From: Acanthamoeba lenticulata
Taxonomy: Eukaryota > Discosea > Longamoebia > Acanthamoebidae
Reading direction: 5' to 3'
DNA: 60,400 nt
NCBI GenBank assembly: GCA_002179805.1
Contig: NAVB01001134.1
Span: forward strand, 1 to 60,400
Under the pieces are notes generated by a model. It was not told the DNA's origin and searched no databases. It saw nothing but the letters and a program-made list of their open reading frames with translations. The position numbers and the translations under genes were made by a program. Shown one piece after another: positions 26,914-39,600 of the stretch; the stretch's first letter is position 1, and every line of letters begins with the position of its first letter.

Positions 26914-29900
26914 CTAGTGCCTTCTGTCGCTGTCACGGCCGCGAGTGGGCGGCCTGTCATCACGGCCGCCAGGCCTGCGCCAGCCATCGCCGCCGCCGCC
27001 ACCTCCATCACGACCATAGTCGCGGTCGCGGCCATAGTCGCCGCCACGCCGGTCGCCGCTGTCGCCAGAGCGGGCAGGACCCCGCGCCCAGTCATCACGC
27101 CCACCGCCACCAGGGCCACGCCTGTCGCCCTCACGATCGTCCCTGCGCGGACCTCCGCGGCCCCAATCATCGTCGCGCCGACCACCGGAAGCAGGGGTCC
27201 TGCGGTCGTCGTCGCCGCGCCGGCCCCAGCCGCCTTCATCCTCGCGGCGCGGACGCTGGCTGGGCGGCATGTAGGCTCCACCGCCTGGGCGGCCTCCCTC
27301 GGCCGGTTCGCGGCGGTACTCGTCGCGCCGCGCGGGCGGCCTCCAAACGTCATCCTCGCGCCGGGCTGGCGGCCTGCGATCAGCGTCCGCGCGGCGCCTG
27401 TCCTCCTCGAGGCGGCGTTCGTCCTCCTCACGGCGGCGGGCGCGCGCTTCCTCCTCCTCGCGCCTGAGCTCTTCTTCGCGCTTGTGCTCCTCCTCGCGCC
27501 TGCGCTCCTCCTCCGCGGCAGCCTCCTCTGCACGGCGGCGGTTCTCCTCCTCGAGCTTCCGCTTCTTTTCCTCCTCGGCCCGGCGCAGCCTCTCCTTCTC
27601 TTCGGCTTGCCGCTTGCGTTCCTCCATCTCCTTTCTACGCTGCTCACGCTCTTTCTCGAGCTGGGCACGAATGGCGACGAGGCGCTCGTCCTGAGCCGCC
27701 TTGAGGCGGTTGTACTCGTCGGTGCGGCGCTTGAGGATGCGCTCCTCAAAGGAAGAACGGTCGGGGTGCATGCGGATGAGGCGGCGCTTCTCCTCGACCT
27801 CCTTGGCATGGACCTTCTCCTGTGATTCACGGTAGGCTGCGACCTGCTCTTCGTAGGCGGTGCGGTCTTGCTGTTGGAGAACATTGTAGAACTGCTCGAG
27901 CAGCGGGCGCTCCTCCTCGCGCATAGCGCGCACGGTGTGGTCCAGGTTCTTGGCGAGATTGGCCAGCTTGGTTTCGGCTTCCTTCTTGGCGCGCTTGAGC
28001 TCGGCCTTCTTGCTCTCCAGAACCTGCTTGGCGTCGACCTGCGCCTGGTCGACCTTTTGAAGCAGCTCGTCGGTGATGTTTACTGAGTCCTTGGCGATCT
28101 TGCTAAGGCTCTCGAGCTCACGCTTGATCCTGTTGCGCTCGATTTCTTCCTCCTTCTTCTTGCGCTCCTCCTCAGCCTTCTTCTTGAGCGCCTCAGCTCG
28201 CGCGGCCGCTTCGATCGCGCGCTGCTCCTCTTGGGCCTTGCGCGCCGCCGCTGCCGCAGCGGCCGCACGAAGGTTGGCCATCTGCTCGCGGATTTCCTTC
28301 CTGCGCTCGATTATGCGGCGACGCTCCAGGATGCGCGCGTGTTCTTCTCCAATGCTTTGCAACGTCGCAGCAAAGAGCTCTTTCTTGCGCTCTACGCGCT
28401 CTACCTCACGAGCCGGCTGCACGTCCCAAGTCAGATGACAAACACATGCGGCAGTACGTGTTAGTGTGTGTTTACATTTGATCCAGGAAACTCAAGTTCG
28501 AAATAGTTGAGTATTTTGTTTGTTCCAGGTGGGTGAGGCAAGGACCACGTACGTGGATGAGGTTGGCCACTTGGGCCAGGGAGCGAGAGAGAGATCTTAG
28601 CTGCCCGCGTAAGGCGTCGGGGCCGGCCACGTCGGACGCAAAGCTAATTGTCTTGTTCTGGTGATCGATTCGGGCGCGGACGTGCCCGACGCGAACTGTC
28701 TCGACCACACGCCGCTCCACCGTGCGGGCGTCAAGGAAGAAGGCTAACTGAGCGACGTGGGCGATCCTGATGGTCCCGTAGGTGCGGCTGATCTGCTGAA
28801 GCAGCCGGATGAAGATGTTGTGCTGCAGAGGCGCCAAGTAATGTTTTAGGCTGGGCTGAGCAGCGATATAGTCAAGCATGGGCTTGAGCTTGTCGCAGTA
28901 GGAGAGACAATTAAACTGCTTCTCGGCCAGGTTGTAGATGCCCTCGAGCTCGGGAACGACAGCCGACGTGATGCCGCGGATGCTCAGCTCCGAGAGCAGA
29001 TGCTCACGGCTAGGAGTCGTGCCCGGGCCCAGGAGGCTCGCCAGGCGAGCAAGCTTCTCGCGCTGGCTATTGTCAAGCTCAGCTCCACCCAGTTCCTCGT
29101 TCACCTCGATCGTCTCGACGGGAATGCATAGAGCAGCCACTACCACAGTTGACGCCATCCTGATGTCCCCCCCAGTTGAAAAATTAAAAAATTGGCTTGG
29201 CCTCCAAAATAGAGAAAGAAAAACTTAAGAAGCAAAACAAAAAAACAAAAAAACAAAACAAAAAAACGTACTGGCGCAGGTCGTCGGGGGTGAGGCTCTT
29301 GTTCTGGTTTTTGGAGAGCGTGTAGTACTTGTACCAGGCGTAGGCGTGGAGGGTGTAATTCTCCGAGACAAGGAACACGCGAGCCAGCCTGTCGTAGTAG
29401 TTGGCCAAGAACTGCGGTTTCGGGGGCCTCTTGGCCATGGTCATGAGCGCGTGCAGGTCCTCAATGGAACGGAAGGCCTCTTGCCATAGCTCGAGCTCGC
29501 ACGCGACGTTCAGCTGCGAGAAGCGCGTCTCCAGGTGGAAAGCCAAGCTCTCGGGGCTCGCTAGCGAGACTGCGTTGGTAAGCTGCGTGCTCTTGGAAAG
29601 ATTGCTCACATGGCCGCGCAAGATCTCGCTTAGGCGCCTGAATTCAGTGTTACGCTTGTACTTCTTGCAAAAGTCGAACGCTTGCTGGGCTGTGTACTAC
29701 TTACGCGGCCAGGCCAGTTCGTCAGTTGTAGGAAGCGACCGGTGGTGTGTCAAAAACAGGAAGGGGACGCACGCACGTGGTAGAGGGTCTCGAGCTTGGC
29801 ATTGTTGCGGAGGATGTCGAGCACAGTACGATAGGTCTCCCACAAAAACTTGAGCCAGGGAGTTACGATTTGTCTGTCGGTGCGATCTTTGGTATCCTCA

Positions 29901-30441
29901 CCGCTGACTTTTCCCAGCATAAGACTTTCAGGAGTCTCATCAGCGTCGAGGTCTTCAATGTCGAGCGTAATCTTTTCGGCTTTGCTTTGCGCTTCCTTGG
30001 CGTGGGTTTCGGCTTGCTCGAGGAAATGCTTAATCACGTGACCGAGAGAAGCGACATTAACTTGCTGGCAAATGCCACGATATTGGTGCAGTCCATCCTT
30101 GGCCTCCTTGCCCTTGCGCAACTGAACGCAGAGCGTAATGTAGAGAACCTGCCAACGCGTTGAAATGGTCAGAATTGGGTGCCATGTGGCCATCAGCCGT
30201 GAGAAAATTATCGATCTACGCACCATCAAATCTTCCAGAGACTTTTGCCACGTTCGGTGACGTCTTGAAGTAATAACGGTGCGCAACTGCTTGAGAGCTT
30301 CATCTCGCTGATTAGGCGACACCGCCAGCAGTTCTATTATTAATGGAATATGGAAGTGTAAGCAATTATAGGAGACAGAATTGCCAAGTCGCTAGAACCT
30401 TGCGCTCGCTGGAGGGCATTTTCCGGCTTAGCAAAGGACAT
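26914..30441 (-). CDS. EIF3A: Translation initiation factor eIF3 subunit a
   Basis: ATG 30441 begins [14 protein letters not shown], splicing to [20 protein letters not shown], then [13 protein letters not shown] and [20 protein letters not shown], all hallmark eIF3a N-terminal blocks. Further exons give [22 protein letters not shown] sequence, [20 protein letters not shown] (29400-29330), and the PCI domain (29150-28560) with [20 protein letters not shown]. The last exon (28420-26914) is a long charged coiled coil, then Arg/Asp/Gly-rich repeats ([16 protein letters not shown]), like the DDDRGPRR repeats of animal eIF3a. eIF3a scaffolds the eIF3 complex on the 40S subunit. Identity is strong across the length. 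Confidence 0.95.
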
Positions 30442-30635
30442 GGTGAAGTGACCAGATCAACGGAGCTGCTGCCGATGCAAGTGGCCAAGATCTCAAGAAT
30501 TCGGCAAGAAAAAGGAGCTTTGTGTGCCGTGAAACTTTTTGTCCACTTTTTTCTGGCCACGTATTTTGTTTTTTTTTTAAAATTCTTTTATTAAATAAAA
30601 CTGCGAAATGCGGACGGCGGACAAAGTTGAGGCTT

Positions 30636-33600
30636 TTAGTGCGTAAACTGGTTGAAGACGTAGGGCGGGAGGTACCCCTCGACCACCTTCCGATCCATCT
30701 TGCTGTACCGGCAAAACTCCTCTAAGAAAAGCAAGACATTGACAACCTCAACTGGATAGTCCTGGTGGGCACGCCCTTTCTCATCTCTTCGAAAGAAAGA
30801 AAGAAAAAGTATCACTACATACATCCAGCAGCAACAACATGTGATGGAGAGGGCATACCCGCCGACAGTGATGTTGAGGAGGCTCCGCACGTATTGGCCT
30901 AAGTAAGCGAGGAACTGCTGTGTGTAGAGCGAATGGAACTGCTTGAGAAGAGAGATGACGCCCACCACGAACGGGATAGCGTCCACCGAATTCTTGTCCT
31001 TTGGTTTTTGTGCCATGATCGTTTCTGCACCGAGCGTGTAAGTTGAGCATCGAAGCGTTATCGAAGTTCCCCCCCCCCGCCCGACTGGTGGCGGATTTTA
31101 AAATTCGGGGGCGTACTGAGGGAGCGGTTGTAGGTAAACTTGGGCATCTGGGACGCAACGAACAAGAACATCAAAACGGGGAAGCCCTCCAACGACGAAG
31201 TCGTGATGTAGATCTTGGTGAATGGGTCGTGGATGCCCGCGGTCTCCAGATAGCGGGTCAGCTCCGACAACAGGGGGTTGTCCTCACCTGGATACGGCCT
31301 CTCCGGGCTGTGTTCGTCGGTGGTCAAAAACGAAAAAGAAAGGAAAAGCCACCGTAAGCCATCAGTAATAGTCCCTTCCTCATTTCTGGTCATCAGAAGA
31401 GTCAGGGCCGAACCTCTGATAGTGCTGCTGGATGTCCGTGATGAGGGCGCTGTTGAATACGCCCAAGCCCAGACTAAGCGCGTTGGAGTCCAACTTGGTG
31501 AGCCACTAGGAGAGGGGGGGGGGGAAGGATGGCATGTGTGTATGTAAGCGCAAAATTCGCTACCAGATCAGCTGGAATCGAAGTAAAGCGTGTGTGTGTG
31601 TGTGTATGTGTCTGTCTGTCTCCAAACATCAATCCGTACGTTAAGAGCGTTGGCGATCTGACGTCTGAGCAGCTGCATCTGGCCGATGCGCGAGGTGGTG
31701 CCTGACCGCACAGCCAACAATGATGTTAAACCACCATCACCACCACCACAACCACTTTTGGGCGAGGCACAGGCACGGGCACGTACTCATGAAAATGGGC
31801 CAGAGCTTACTGGTATAGTTGATGGCCGTGTTGTAGAGCTTGATCGTGTTGGTCGGAAGTGTGGACGTTGGGCCTAGCTCCTTCGTGAAATCAGTCAAGA
31901 ATTTGGACATGTTCTTGTCCATCATCTTGCGCACTGTTGCCGCAAAGGTCTGTGTCAAACAAATAAGTGAATTAGAATTAATTAAAAAATAAAATAAAAT
32001 AGGCTAAACTGATAAACGAGTAAATTAATACAACCTGCAGGTCCTTGACTATCATGAAGCAGAGAAGGCGGTCGAGGCCAGAGACGCCGAACACGCCCAC
32101 GCTTCGCAGAAGGAGATCAAAGGTGCGGATGCCGATCAGCTCTCGCCCGTCCTTGTCATACCAGGCCGACATTTGGTCAAGAAAAATCGTATTGTTGAAA
32201 TTGGTGTGTTGCAGCAACGCGCGAGCCAGTCTGTTGGTCGGTCAAAGTCCGACAAACGGGGAGCAGGACGAAAATCGGGGTCAGCGTCAAGCAAAAGAAG
32301 TCATGGAGTTAGGCAACACAACGGCATGAGGCGACATTTACCGGCCGATGAAGTTGACTGAGCTGTCGACGGGAGGGAAGCGCGGAATGGGAATGGCGGT
32401 GCTCTGATACATGGACTGGTGGTCGTAGATCTTGGTCTTAAGGAAGGAGTTGCACTCCTGCTCGACATTGTAGTTGACGATGCGCGAGAACTCCTCCTGC
32501 CAGATCTTGAGCCCGTAAATGTTGATGTAGTCCTGAATGTCTGTGCCGTGTGTCATGTGTGTGTGTGTGTGTGCGTGTGTGTGCGCGCGTTTCGTGATTG
32601 AGAAGCAGGAAGTAGATTTGGGGAGGGGAGGTCGATCTAAGGTACATTGGAAGGAACGAGAGAAGCCGTCGAGCTGAGCAGCCAGCTGCTTGAGCCGCGC
32701 CTCAAATTCGTCGATCTTGCTCGTCTTGAAGATGAGGGTCTTGTCCATGGCGTTGGCTAACTTGAACACCAGTTCCTGCGGCGAACAACATTGTTAGCCG
32801 GCACGCCAGACACCCACCACACACTGCTGGTCACAATATGGGTTATCAAACCTTGCGGATGCCCTCCTCCAAGAGCTGCTTGGGCTCGACCTTAATGATG
32901 CCCACGAGAGTCGTCTGCATGGCCAAAATGCCTTCCGTGAATTTGGACACGGCGTGCGTGAGGCGAGCCAGCTGGCTTCGTTCCTCAAGCTGCGCAAAGT
33001 CTTTGAGCTCCACTTTTTCCTATTCATCCGCCCCCCCCCCCAAAATAACGGGTGAGCAAACAATAGAGCACTTTTCGAGGAAAAGCAGGAAACGGAATTA
33101 ATTAACGTTGGAGCATTAACAAGGGCTCAACAAGTACCAGGCGGGTAGGGAGTTCCTTGATCTTGTTTGTTTGCAGCTCAATGATGTCGTTCAGAATGAA
33201 GAACATGCTCTTCGGAATGATTTCCATTACCTATAATGGCGTGTGCGGGTGTGTTTGGGTCACACAGGGCCATGATGACCCGCCTCACACATCCCAGACG
33301 GCTCCATTTCTCATAGGTGGGCGGGAAGTGAAGGGAAGGGCCGGCACGTACGCGGCGGACAAAGGAGACCAGCTTGCCCGAGTAGAATTCAGAAACCGAG
33401 TACAAGTCGGGGCTGTTAGATTGCACGATGCGCACGAGCGGCAGATCGAGGATCGACGACAGTTTGAGAAATGTTGAACGAAGCTTGATTGTAGACGATG
33501 GATCGCTGCAAATAAATAATCATTAAAGAAAGAAGCAGAATGAAACACAAACACCACAAGAAAAGTGAAAGATAAGATAAGATAAGATAGACAAACATAG

Positions 33601-36342
33601 AGAGGCATACATAAAAATTACAAGGCATAAAAACCACGCGGCAAGGTCAATAAACGCAGTGAGTGGTGCGAAAAATATGAAGTTGAGTACCGTTTGATGC
33701 GCTCTTGCATCAGCGGAATGTATTCATCGATGAGCTGGAACCCGTAGGAAATGTCGGCCACGGAGCTCATCATGACGAGGTACTGTTCCTTGATGTTGAC
33801 GATCTTGAGCATCTGCGCCAACAGCTCTCGCGTATCGGCGAGAAACTGTTTGACCTGAAGTGAAGACTCGATCTGCTCAAACTGCTCGACCTCCTTGAGG
33901 GCCTCCATGAGCTGCTGGATCTTACGGCCAGCAGCCGTCGAGTCGTGGTAGTCGAGGTCGTGAATCTTATTGCCGATGGTGATGAACCACTTCTGCAAGT
34001 TCTCATTCTTCTTCACTCGCGTCAGCGGTTTGTCCCCCGAGAAATACTCGCCTGCAAACCATAGAGGTCAATTGAGTTGTTGTTTAGTGTGTGTCGCCAC
34101 ACACGCGTGTGCCATTAATTGCTCTCTAGTCGGTCTATTACCACCAGAGATTGAAAAGAAAAGAAAACATCGCTTCGGGGTGGAAATGGGAAGATGGGGA
34201 TGGGGCACCAAGTTCATTCATGCGTTCGGCGCCCTGAGCGCGGCATTCATTCCACTTGTCGTCCTTGTCATCGAGGATCCTCTGGAACAGATTCTTCAGC
34301 ACGTACTCGAGCTGTGCAACGTTAAGTAGCAGCAGTAGCACGCCATCAAGCTTGATCTCTGAAGAAAAGAAGAAGAAGAAGAAAGCGTTGGCCAACCCGG
34401 AAGTGGAGGTGGCAGCATGCGAACTGGAGTCAGAAGCAAGCAGCCAAAATGAAATATAGAGAGAGAGAGAGGGGAAAGAAATAATAATAATAAAAACCTA
34501 CGCTAAATCAATCAACAATGACGCTAATAAAGGCGCACCGGTGAGGACGATGAGGTCGCGCAGTTTCTTGTTGGTGGTGGTGTAGTGCAGCATTAGCCAA
34601 CGCAAGGTCGCGTTGGTGTGCCGCAGACAGTTCATGAGCTGCGCGTGGCTGCTCAACACGAACTCCGTATTGAGTACTCCCTGTCAAAAAAAAAAAAAAA
34701 AACCGAACAAACAAAAAATAGAGTAAAATAAAATTCGGTCAAACAGCTGCGCACTTCCACTACGGAGCAGCGACAGTACCTCAGTCAGATAGTGCTGAAT
34801 CTCCTGCAGCAGCTTGGGCACCTTGTCCCAGTGCCGCTTGGCGAGGAGTTTGACATTGGGAATGCCGATGGTATTGTTGAGGGCTGTGATTGCCGCCGGA
34901 TAATGCTCCCATTCGATCGAAAGGTCAACTGCACAGAGCCCCACACAGGCTGAGTTAGGGTCTGTGTGCCGGGCTGGCCTCTTTGGGCGGGACACGAGTG
35001 CAACAACGACTTGATATGGCAGAGGCGCACACCCGTGTAGCCGAGGAAGAAAGAGATGACCCAGTTATCGGCAAAGTGCTTGTCAACAATCTCACGCATG
35101 ACAGCCTGTTTTGTCAGAAAAAAAATTATAAAACAGTGAGTGGGTCAATAATATGAGGAAATAAGCCTACGGCAGGCGTGTGATCAATTTAAAGGAGGAA
35201 GGCAATGAGGCTGACCTGCTCCTTTAACATGAGGTGCGGGACAAAGTAGAGAATGACGTAGAGCATGGCGGCCTGTGTGGCAAGCGCTGTGGAGCGGTGT
35301 TCAGGGAGCGGGTAACATTGCATTTGCGAGTAGATGTCGTCGGACCGGAGTCGACCTACAATCATCTCCACCACGGTGACAGGAAGTGGAAAACTGAGGA
35401 AGGGACGACGAGCCCATGCCGTCAAGGTCAGCCGTGCGTGCCACTGTGGTACTCATGATTGGGTTATTTTGTCCGAAGAAAGGGAGGGCCGTATGCTTAC
35501 CGCCGAAAATAATCGTCCGGGTACTTAGGAGGCCTCGGTTGGCCTGGTGTATAGCCAGTGGTGCGGCACAGTTTGCACACCTCGTCAATAAGCGGCAGAT
35601 CCGTGTGGCCCTGCACAATGTCCATTTTGGGGGGGGGGCACACATAAAGAGGCAACGGTTTAAAAACTAAAAGCACTCCACATAAAGACCTCCCACAATA
35701 AAGAGGCGAGGTTTGGGGAAAGGACCTTGTAGCGAAGGTAGGAGATGAGCATCCGCTCCCGCACATCACCACCGATGCGCTGGTCAAGCAAGAAGAGCAT
35801 TACGCCGTACAGATAAACTGCTTCAGCAAATAGTTGCTGGCCATCTTGGTTCATCAGTACGCCCTAGAGGGATGGCACAAACGTGAGGTTTTACAGTAGA
35901 ATTTCCCTCGAGAGCAGAATAATCGCGAGGGTGGAAGCACCTCGAGTGTTTGCTGTATGAACACACCCTCTTCCATGTCTTCGATATACTTGAGGAGGTC
36001 TGTTATGTACTTGAACACGCTTTCGAACAGTTGGTAGAAGCGGCGCAGAATGTCCAAGTGCGCATCTCGAAACTCAGTGTCCAAGTCACTTAGCTCCGGG
36101 CTGCTCTCAATTCGGGTCTCATAAAGCTCTTGATTCTTTAAGTACTTGAAGTCGAAGATGATTTCGTCATAAGCGCGTCTGGTCACGCTCTTTCTCTTGT
36201 CGAGCGGCACTGGTGTGAACGGTGGGGGGATATGGTCTGACAAACGCAACAACTCAGCGATTATCGCACTCCCTCGACTAACAAGGCGCAGTAAGGTTTG
36301 GCCGGCCACATTGTTCTCGCTCAGGAAATCATCCCCTTGCAT
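30636..36342 (-). CDS. WASHC5: Strumpellin, WASH complex subunit 5
   Basis: ATG 36342 starts [20 protein letters not shown], aligning to the strumpellin N-terminus. Diagnostic blocks run throughout: [23 protein letters not shown]-like [48 protein letters not shown] (35830-35770), [39 protein letters not shown] (35320-35250), [46 protein letters not shown] (33950-33890), [34 protein letters not shown], and [20 protein letters not shown] (32520-32450). The last exon ends with [20 protein letters not shown] and a stop at 30638-30636. Strumpellin is a large helical structural subunit of the pentameric WASH complex, which activates Arp2/3 on endosomes. Around 18 short introns interrupt it. This is the only ATG consistent with the family start. 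Confidence 0.96.
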
Positions 36343-36661
36343 GGTGGTGCTGTGGCGCCAAGAGTGTGAATTTGCTCCTGCTCTTTCTTCATTACTTGGT
36401 TTTTCTTTCTTGCATTTCGCCAAGAAAATGACTGCTGAAAGCGAAGTTATCTTTCTGCTTAAAAAAGCCTCATTTGACTAAATCACGGTCTGCCTTATAA
36501 TGGCCAAATGTTCTTCAATTAGGTTACATTGCTTTATAGGTTTTTACACCAGGATTTAGTTTGTTGGTTTGTGTTGTTTGTTGGCTTATTGTTTTTTGTT
36601 GTTGGTATAAGATTATTGCCTTGGTTATTGGTTTTTATTGATATCAACTTACTTTGTTTTC
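36343..36661. promoter_or_regulatory. AT-rich divergent spacer between WASHC5 and the repeat-protein gene
   Basis: About 320 bp between divergent start codons. From about 36480 the composition shifts abruptly to T-rich and A-rich sequence, with many TTG/TGTTTG-like words on the plus strand (36540-36640), unlike other spacers here. It presumably holds both promoters. No defined element could be named. Confidence 0.45.
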
Positions 36662-39600
36662 ATGTACTTCATGTATGGATTATTATATTTATTAATTTTT
36701 GTAACATATATATATGGGGTACAAGCTGATAATTGTACAATAACAGTAACTTCTTCTTGTTCTTCTCTTCAAAATGTACGTTTTTATTGGTTTTTTTGTA
36801 TATTATCATGGTTGATTTATTGTTATCTTATTAATACAAAACTTTAGATTGTAACAAGAAATCAAACAAACTTGATATCATTAATTCAAGCTCGTTATAA
36901 TAATTCAACTTTACCAAACCCTTATAATTGGAATAATGGATTTTTGTGGTCACAAAGTAATAATGCAATTAATTATACTTATATTATTTTTGATCCAACT
37001 TATATTAACAGCCGACGTATAACAATATTAAGTGTTAACAATAATGTTTTATCTACATTATGCCCAGCAACAGTAGATGGAACAAATGCACAAGTGATAA
37101 CAAATAATTTGGCTGTTGTATGGTGTCCAAGCCCTTCACCTTCAATTACTCCTTCTTTTTCTCCATCTTCTTCTACTACTAAAACACCAACCAACACACC
37201 AACTCCATCAACAACAACTACTATAACTCCATCATCAACTATTACCCCAACATCTACACGATCTCCTTTACCATCATTTACTCCAACACAATCACCAACA
37301 CCATCTAACACACCAACTTCAACCCCTACCCCATCAAGGACACTATCACCAACTGTAACACCAACAATTTCCCCAACAACCACACCAACTGCATCACCCA
37401 CTTTATCACCCAGCAAAACACAGTCACCATCCCCCACCCAATCACCAACTCAATCTCCCACTAGTTCTCCATCACCTTCTCAAACTTCATCACCGTCTTT
37501 TACTCCCTCACAATCACCAACGTTGACGCCAACTCCTTCCACGAGCCAATCGCCTACACAGTCACCTACTACCTCACCTACAACGTCACCAACAGCTTCG
37601 TCAACCCTATCACCCACCCTAACTCCCACTGCATCCATTACTTTTACTGCAACTCCTTCACCAACTCAGTCAGCTACACGATCACCAACGCAGTCAACAA
37701 CGCCATCACCTACAACCTCTTCTACAAGTTCCCCCACCCCATCGCCCACAATTACGGCAACCCCGACTCCAACGGCTACCCCAACAAGCTCATCAACCAT
37801 GACACCAACCGTAACGCCTACGGTTACAGCGACCGCCACACCCTCCATCACTCAATCCCCCACTCCATCACCGACTCCATCTCCTACCCAAACGCCTACG
37901 CAATCGGCAACTGCTTCACCTACTCCTTCAACAACTGGCTCACCCACCCAATCCCCTACCTTCTCTCCTTCTCAATCACCTACCTTTTCCCCTACCCAAT
38001 CACCAACACTATCGCCATCCAGGTCTTCCACACCAACTCCAAGCCCAACCACCTCACCAACATCATCATCTACCTTTTCACCAACCATCTCGCCAACCAA
38101 CACGCCCACGCCTTCCGTGACAAGTAGTGCTACCACTTCTCCAACTATTACTCCAAGCTCAACCCCCACAAACTCACCCACGAGCACTCCCACAACTTCT
38201 TCAACACCCACGCGCTCACCTACACCCACGGTATCGTCCTCTCCTACCACCAGCCCTACACAGAGCATGACTCCTACTTCAACTACCACAACATCTCCGA
38301 CAACTTCCTTTTCTCCGACTCGTTCTCCAACAAGCACCGTCACTCCTACTGCCACACCAACCTCCTCTCCTTCAATAACTACTTCTCCGGCTTCTTCACC
38401 TACCCGAACAACCACCCCTACGCTTACAACTTCTCCTTCAACTTCTCCCACCTTTTCATCAACTGCGACCGTGACGCCCACAACCTCTCCTTCAACATCT
38501 CCCAGCAGGTCTGTGAGCCCGACCATGACGCCCACTTCCTCACTAACGGCTACTCCAACCTCCTCGCGCACCTCCTCTCCATCGGTCACACCAACCCCGT
38601 CTCAATCTCCAGCAGCATCACCAACCCAGTCGCTTACACCCACTTCATCCCGTTCTCCTACGCCAAGCCCGTCTTCATCCGTCACTCAAACCGCTTCACC
38701 TTCTTCTTCACGAACTCCCTCGCCCTCCATATCTTTCTCGTCATCTGCTTCGCCAAGTATCTCGCAGACACCGACCTCATCGCCGACGGCGACGCCTTCT
38801 CCATCACCAACCACCAGCCCTACAACATCGACGACACCTTCGCCTACTGCAACCGTGACACCAACGAGCTCTCCTTCAACGTCTCCCAGCGTATCTGTAA
38901 GCCCGACCCCGACGTCCACTCCTTCTATGACAGTTACTCCAACTTCTACGCCTTCCACTTCGCAAACTCCATCGCCTTCTAGTTCGGTCTCCCCAACGGC
39001 CTCCTTAAGTTTAACCCCTACATCCACTCCGTCTGCAACCATAACTGTTACGCCTACCCTCAGTCCAACAATGACCTCTTCTACTACACCCACAGTTACG
39101 CCAACGGCGACCTCTACCGCTACACCTACCGTCAGTCCTACCGCTTCACTGTCGGCCACAGCAACCGTCTCTCCCACAGCCACACCCACCATAACCTCAA
39201 CGCCTTCGGTTACTTTGACCGTTACCCCCACAGTGAGCTCCAGCATTACTCCATCGGTGACGCCTACTGTTACTCCGACCTTGACGCCTACAGTGACACC
39301 TACGGCGACACCAACTCTCACCCCTACTCCTTCCCCCACACTAACTCCTACCGTTACACCATCCGCCTCTTTCACCGCCACCAACACCCCCACCTCGACG
39401 CCTTCTAGATCTTCCACGAGAACTCCGACTCCCACAGCGACCGTCACCAGGACTCCAACCCCCTCGGCCACCTTAACAGCTACCCCATCACTTTCAAGAT
39501 CTCCTTCTCAGTCGCCCACCCGCTCCACAACCTCAACTCCAACACCTACCAGAACTGCGACCACAACTCCAACCGCCTCCATTACTGTCACACCGTCAGC

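Noticed and set aside
26896..27825. Plus-strand Ala/Val-rich frame of ~310 residues opposite eIF3a
   Set aside because: The minus strand encodes the conserved eIF3a coiled coil and RDG-rich tail. The plus frame is an artefact of its Arg/Glu codons.
36480..36860. Possible inserted mitochondrial or mobile-element fragment because of AT-richness
   Set aside because: The region encodes a good signal peptide joined by a proper GT-AG intron to the downstream exon. No transposase, terminal repeats or organelle gene were seen.
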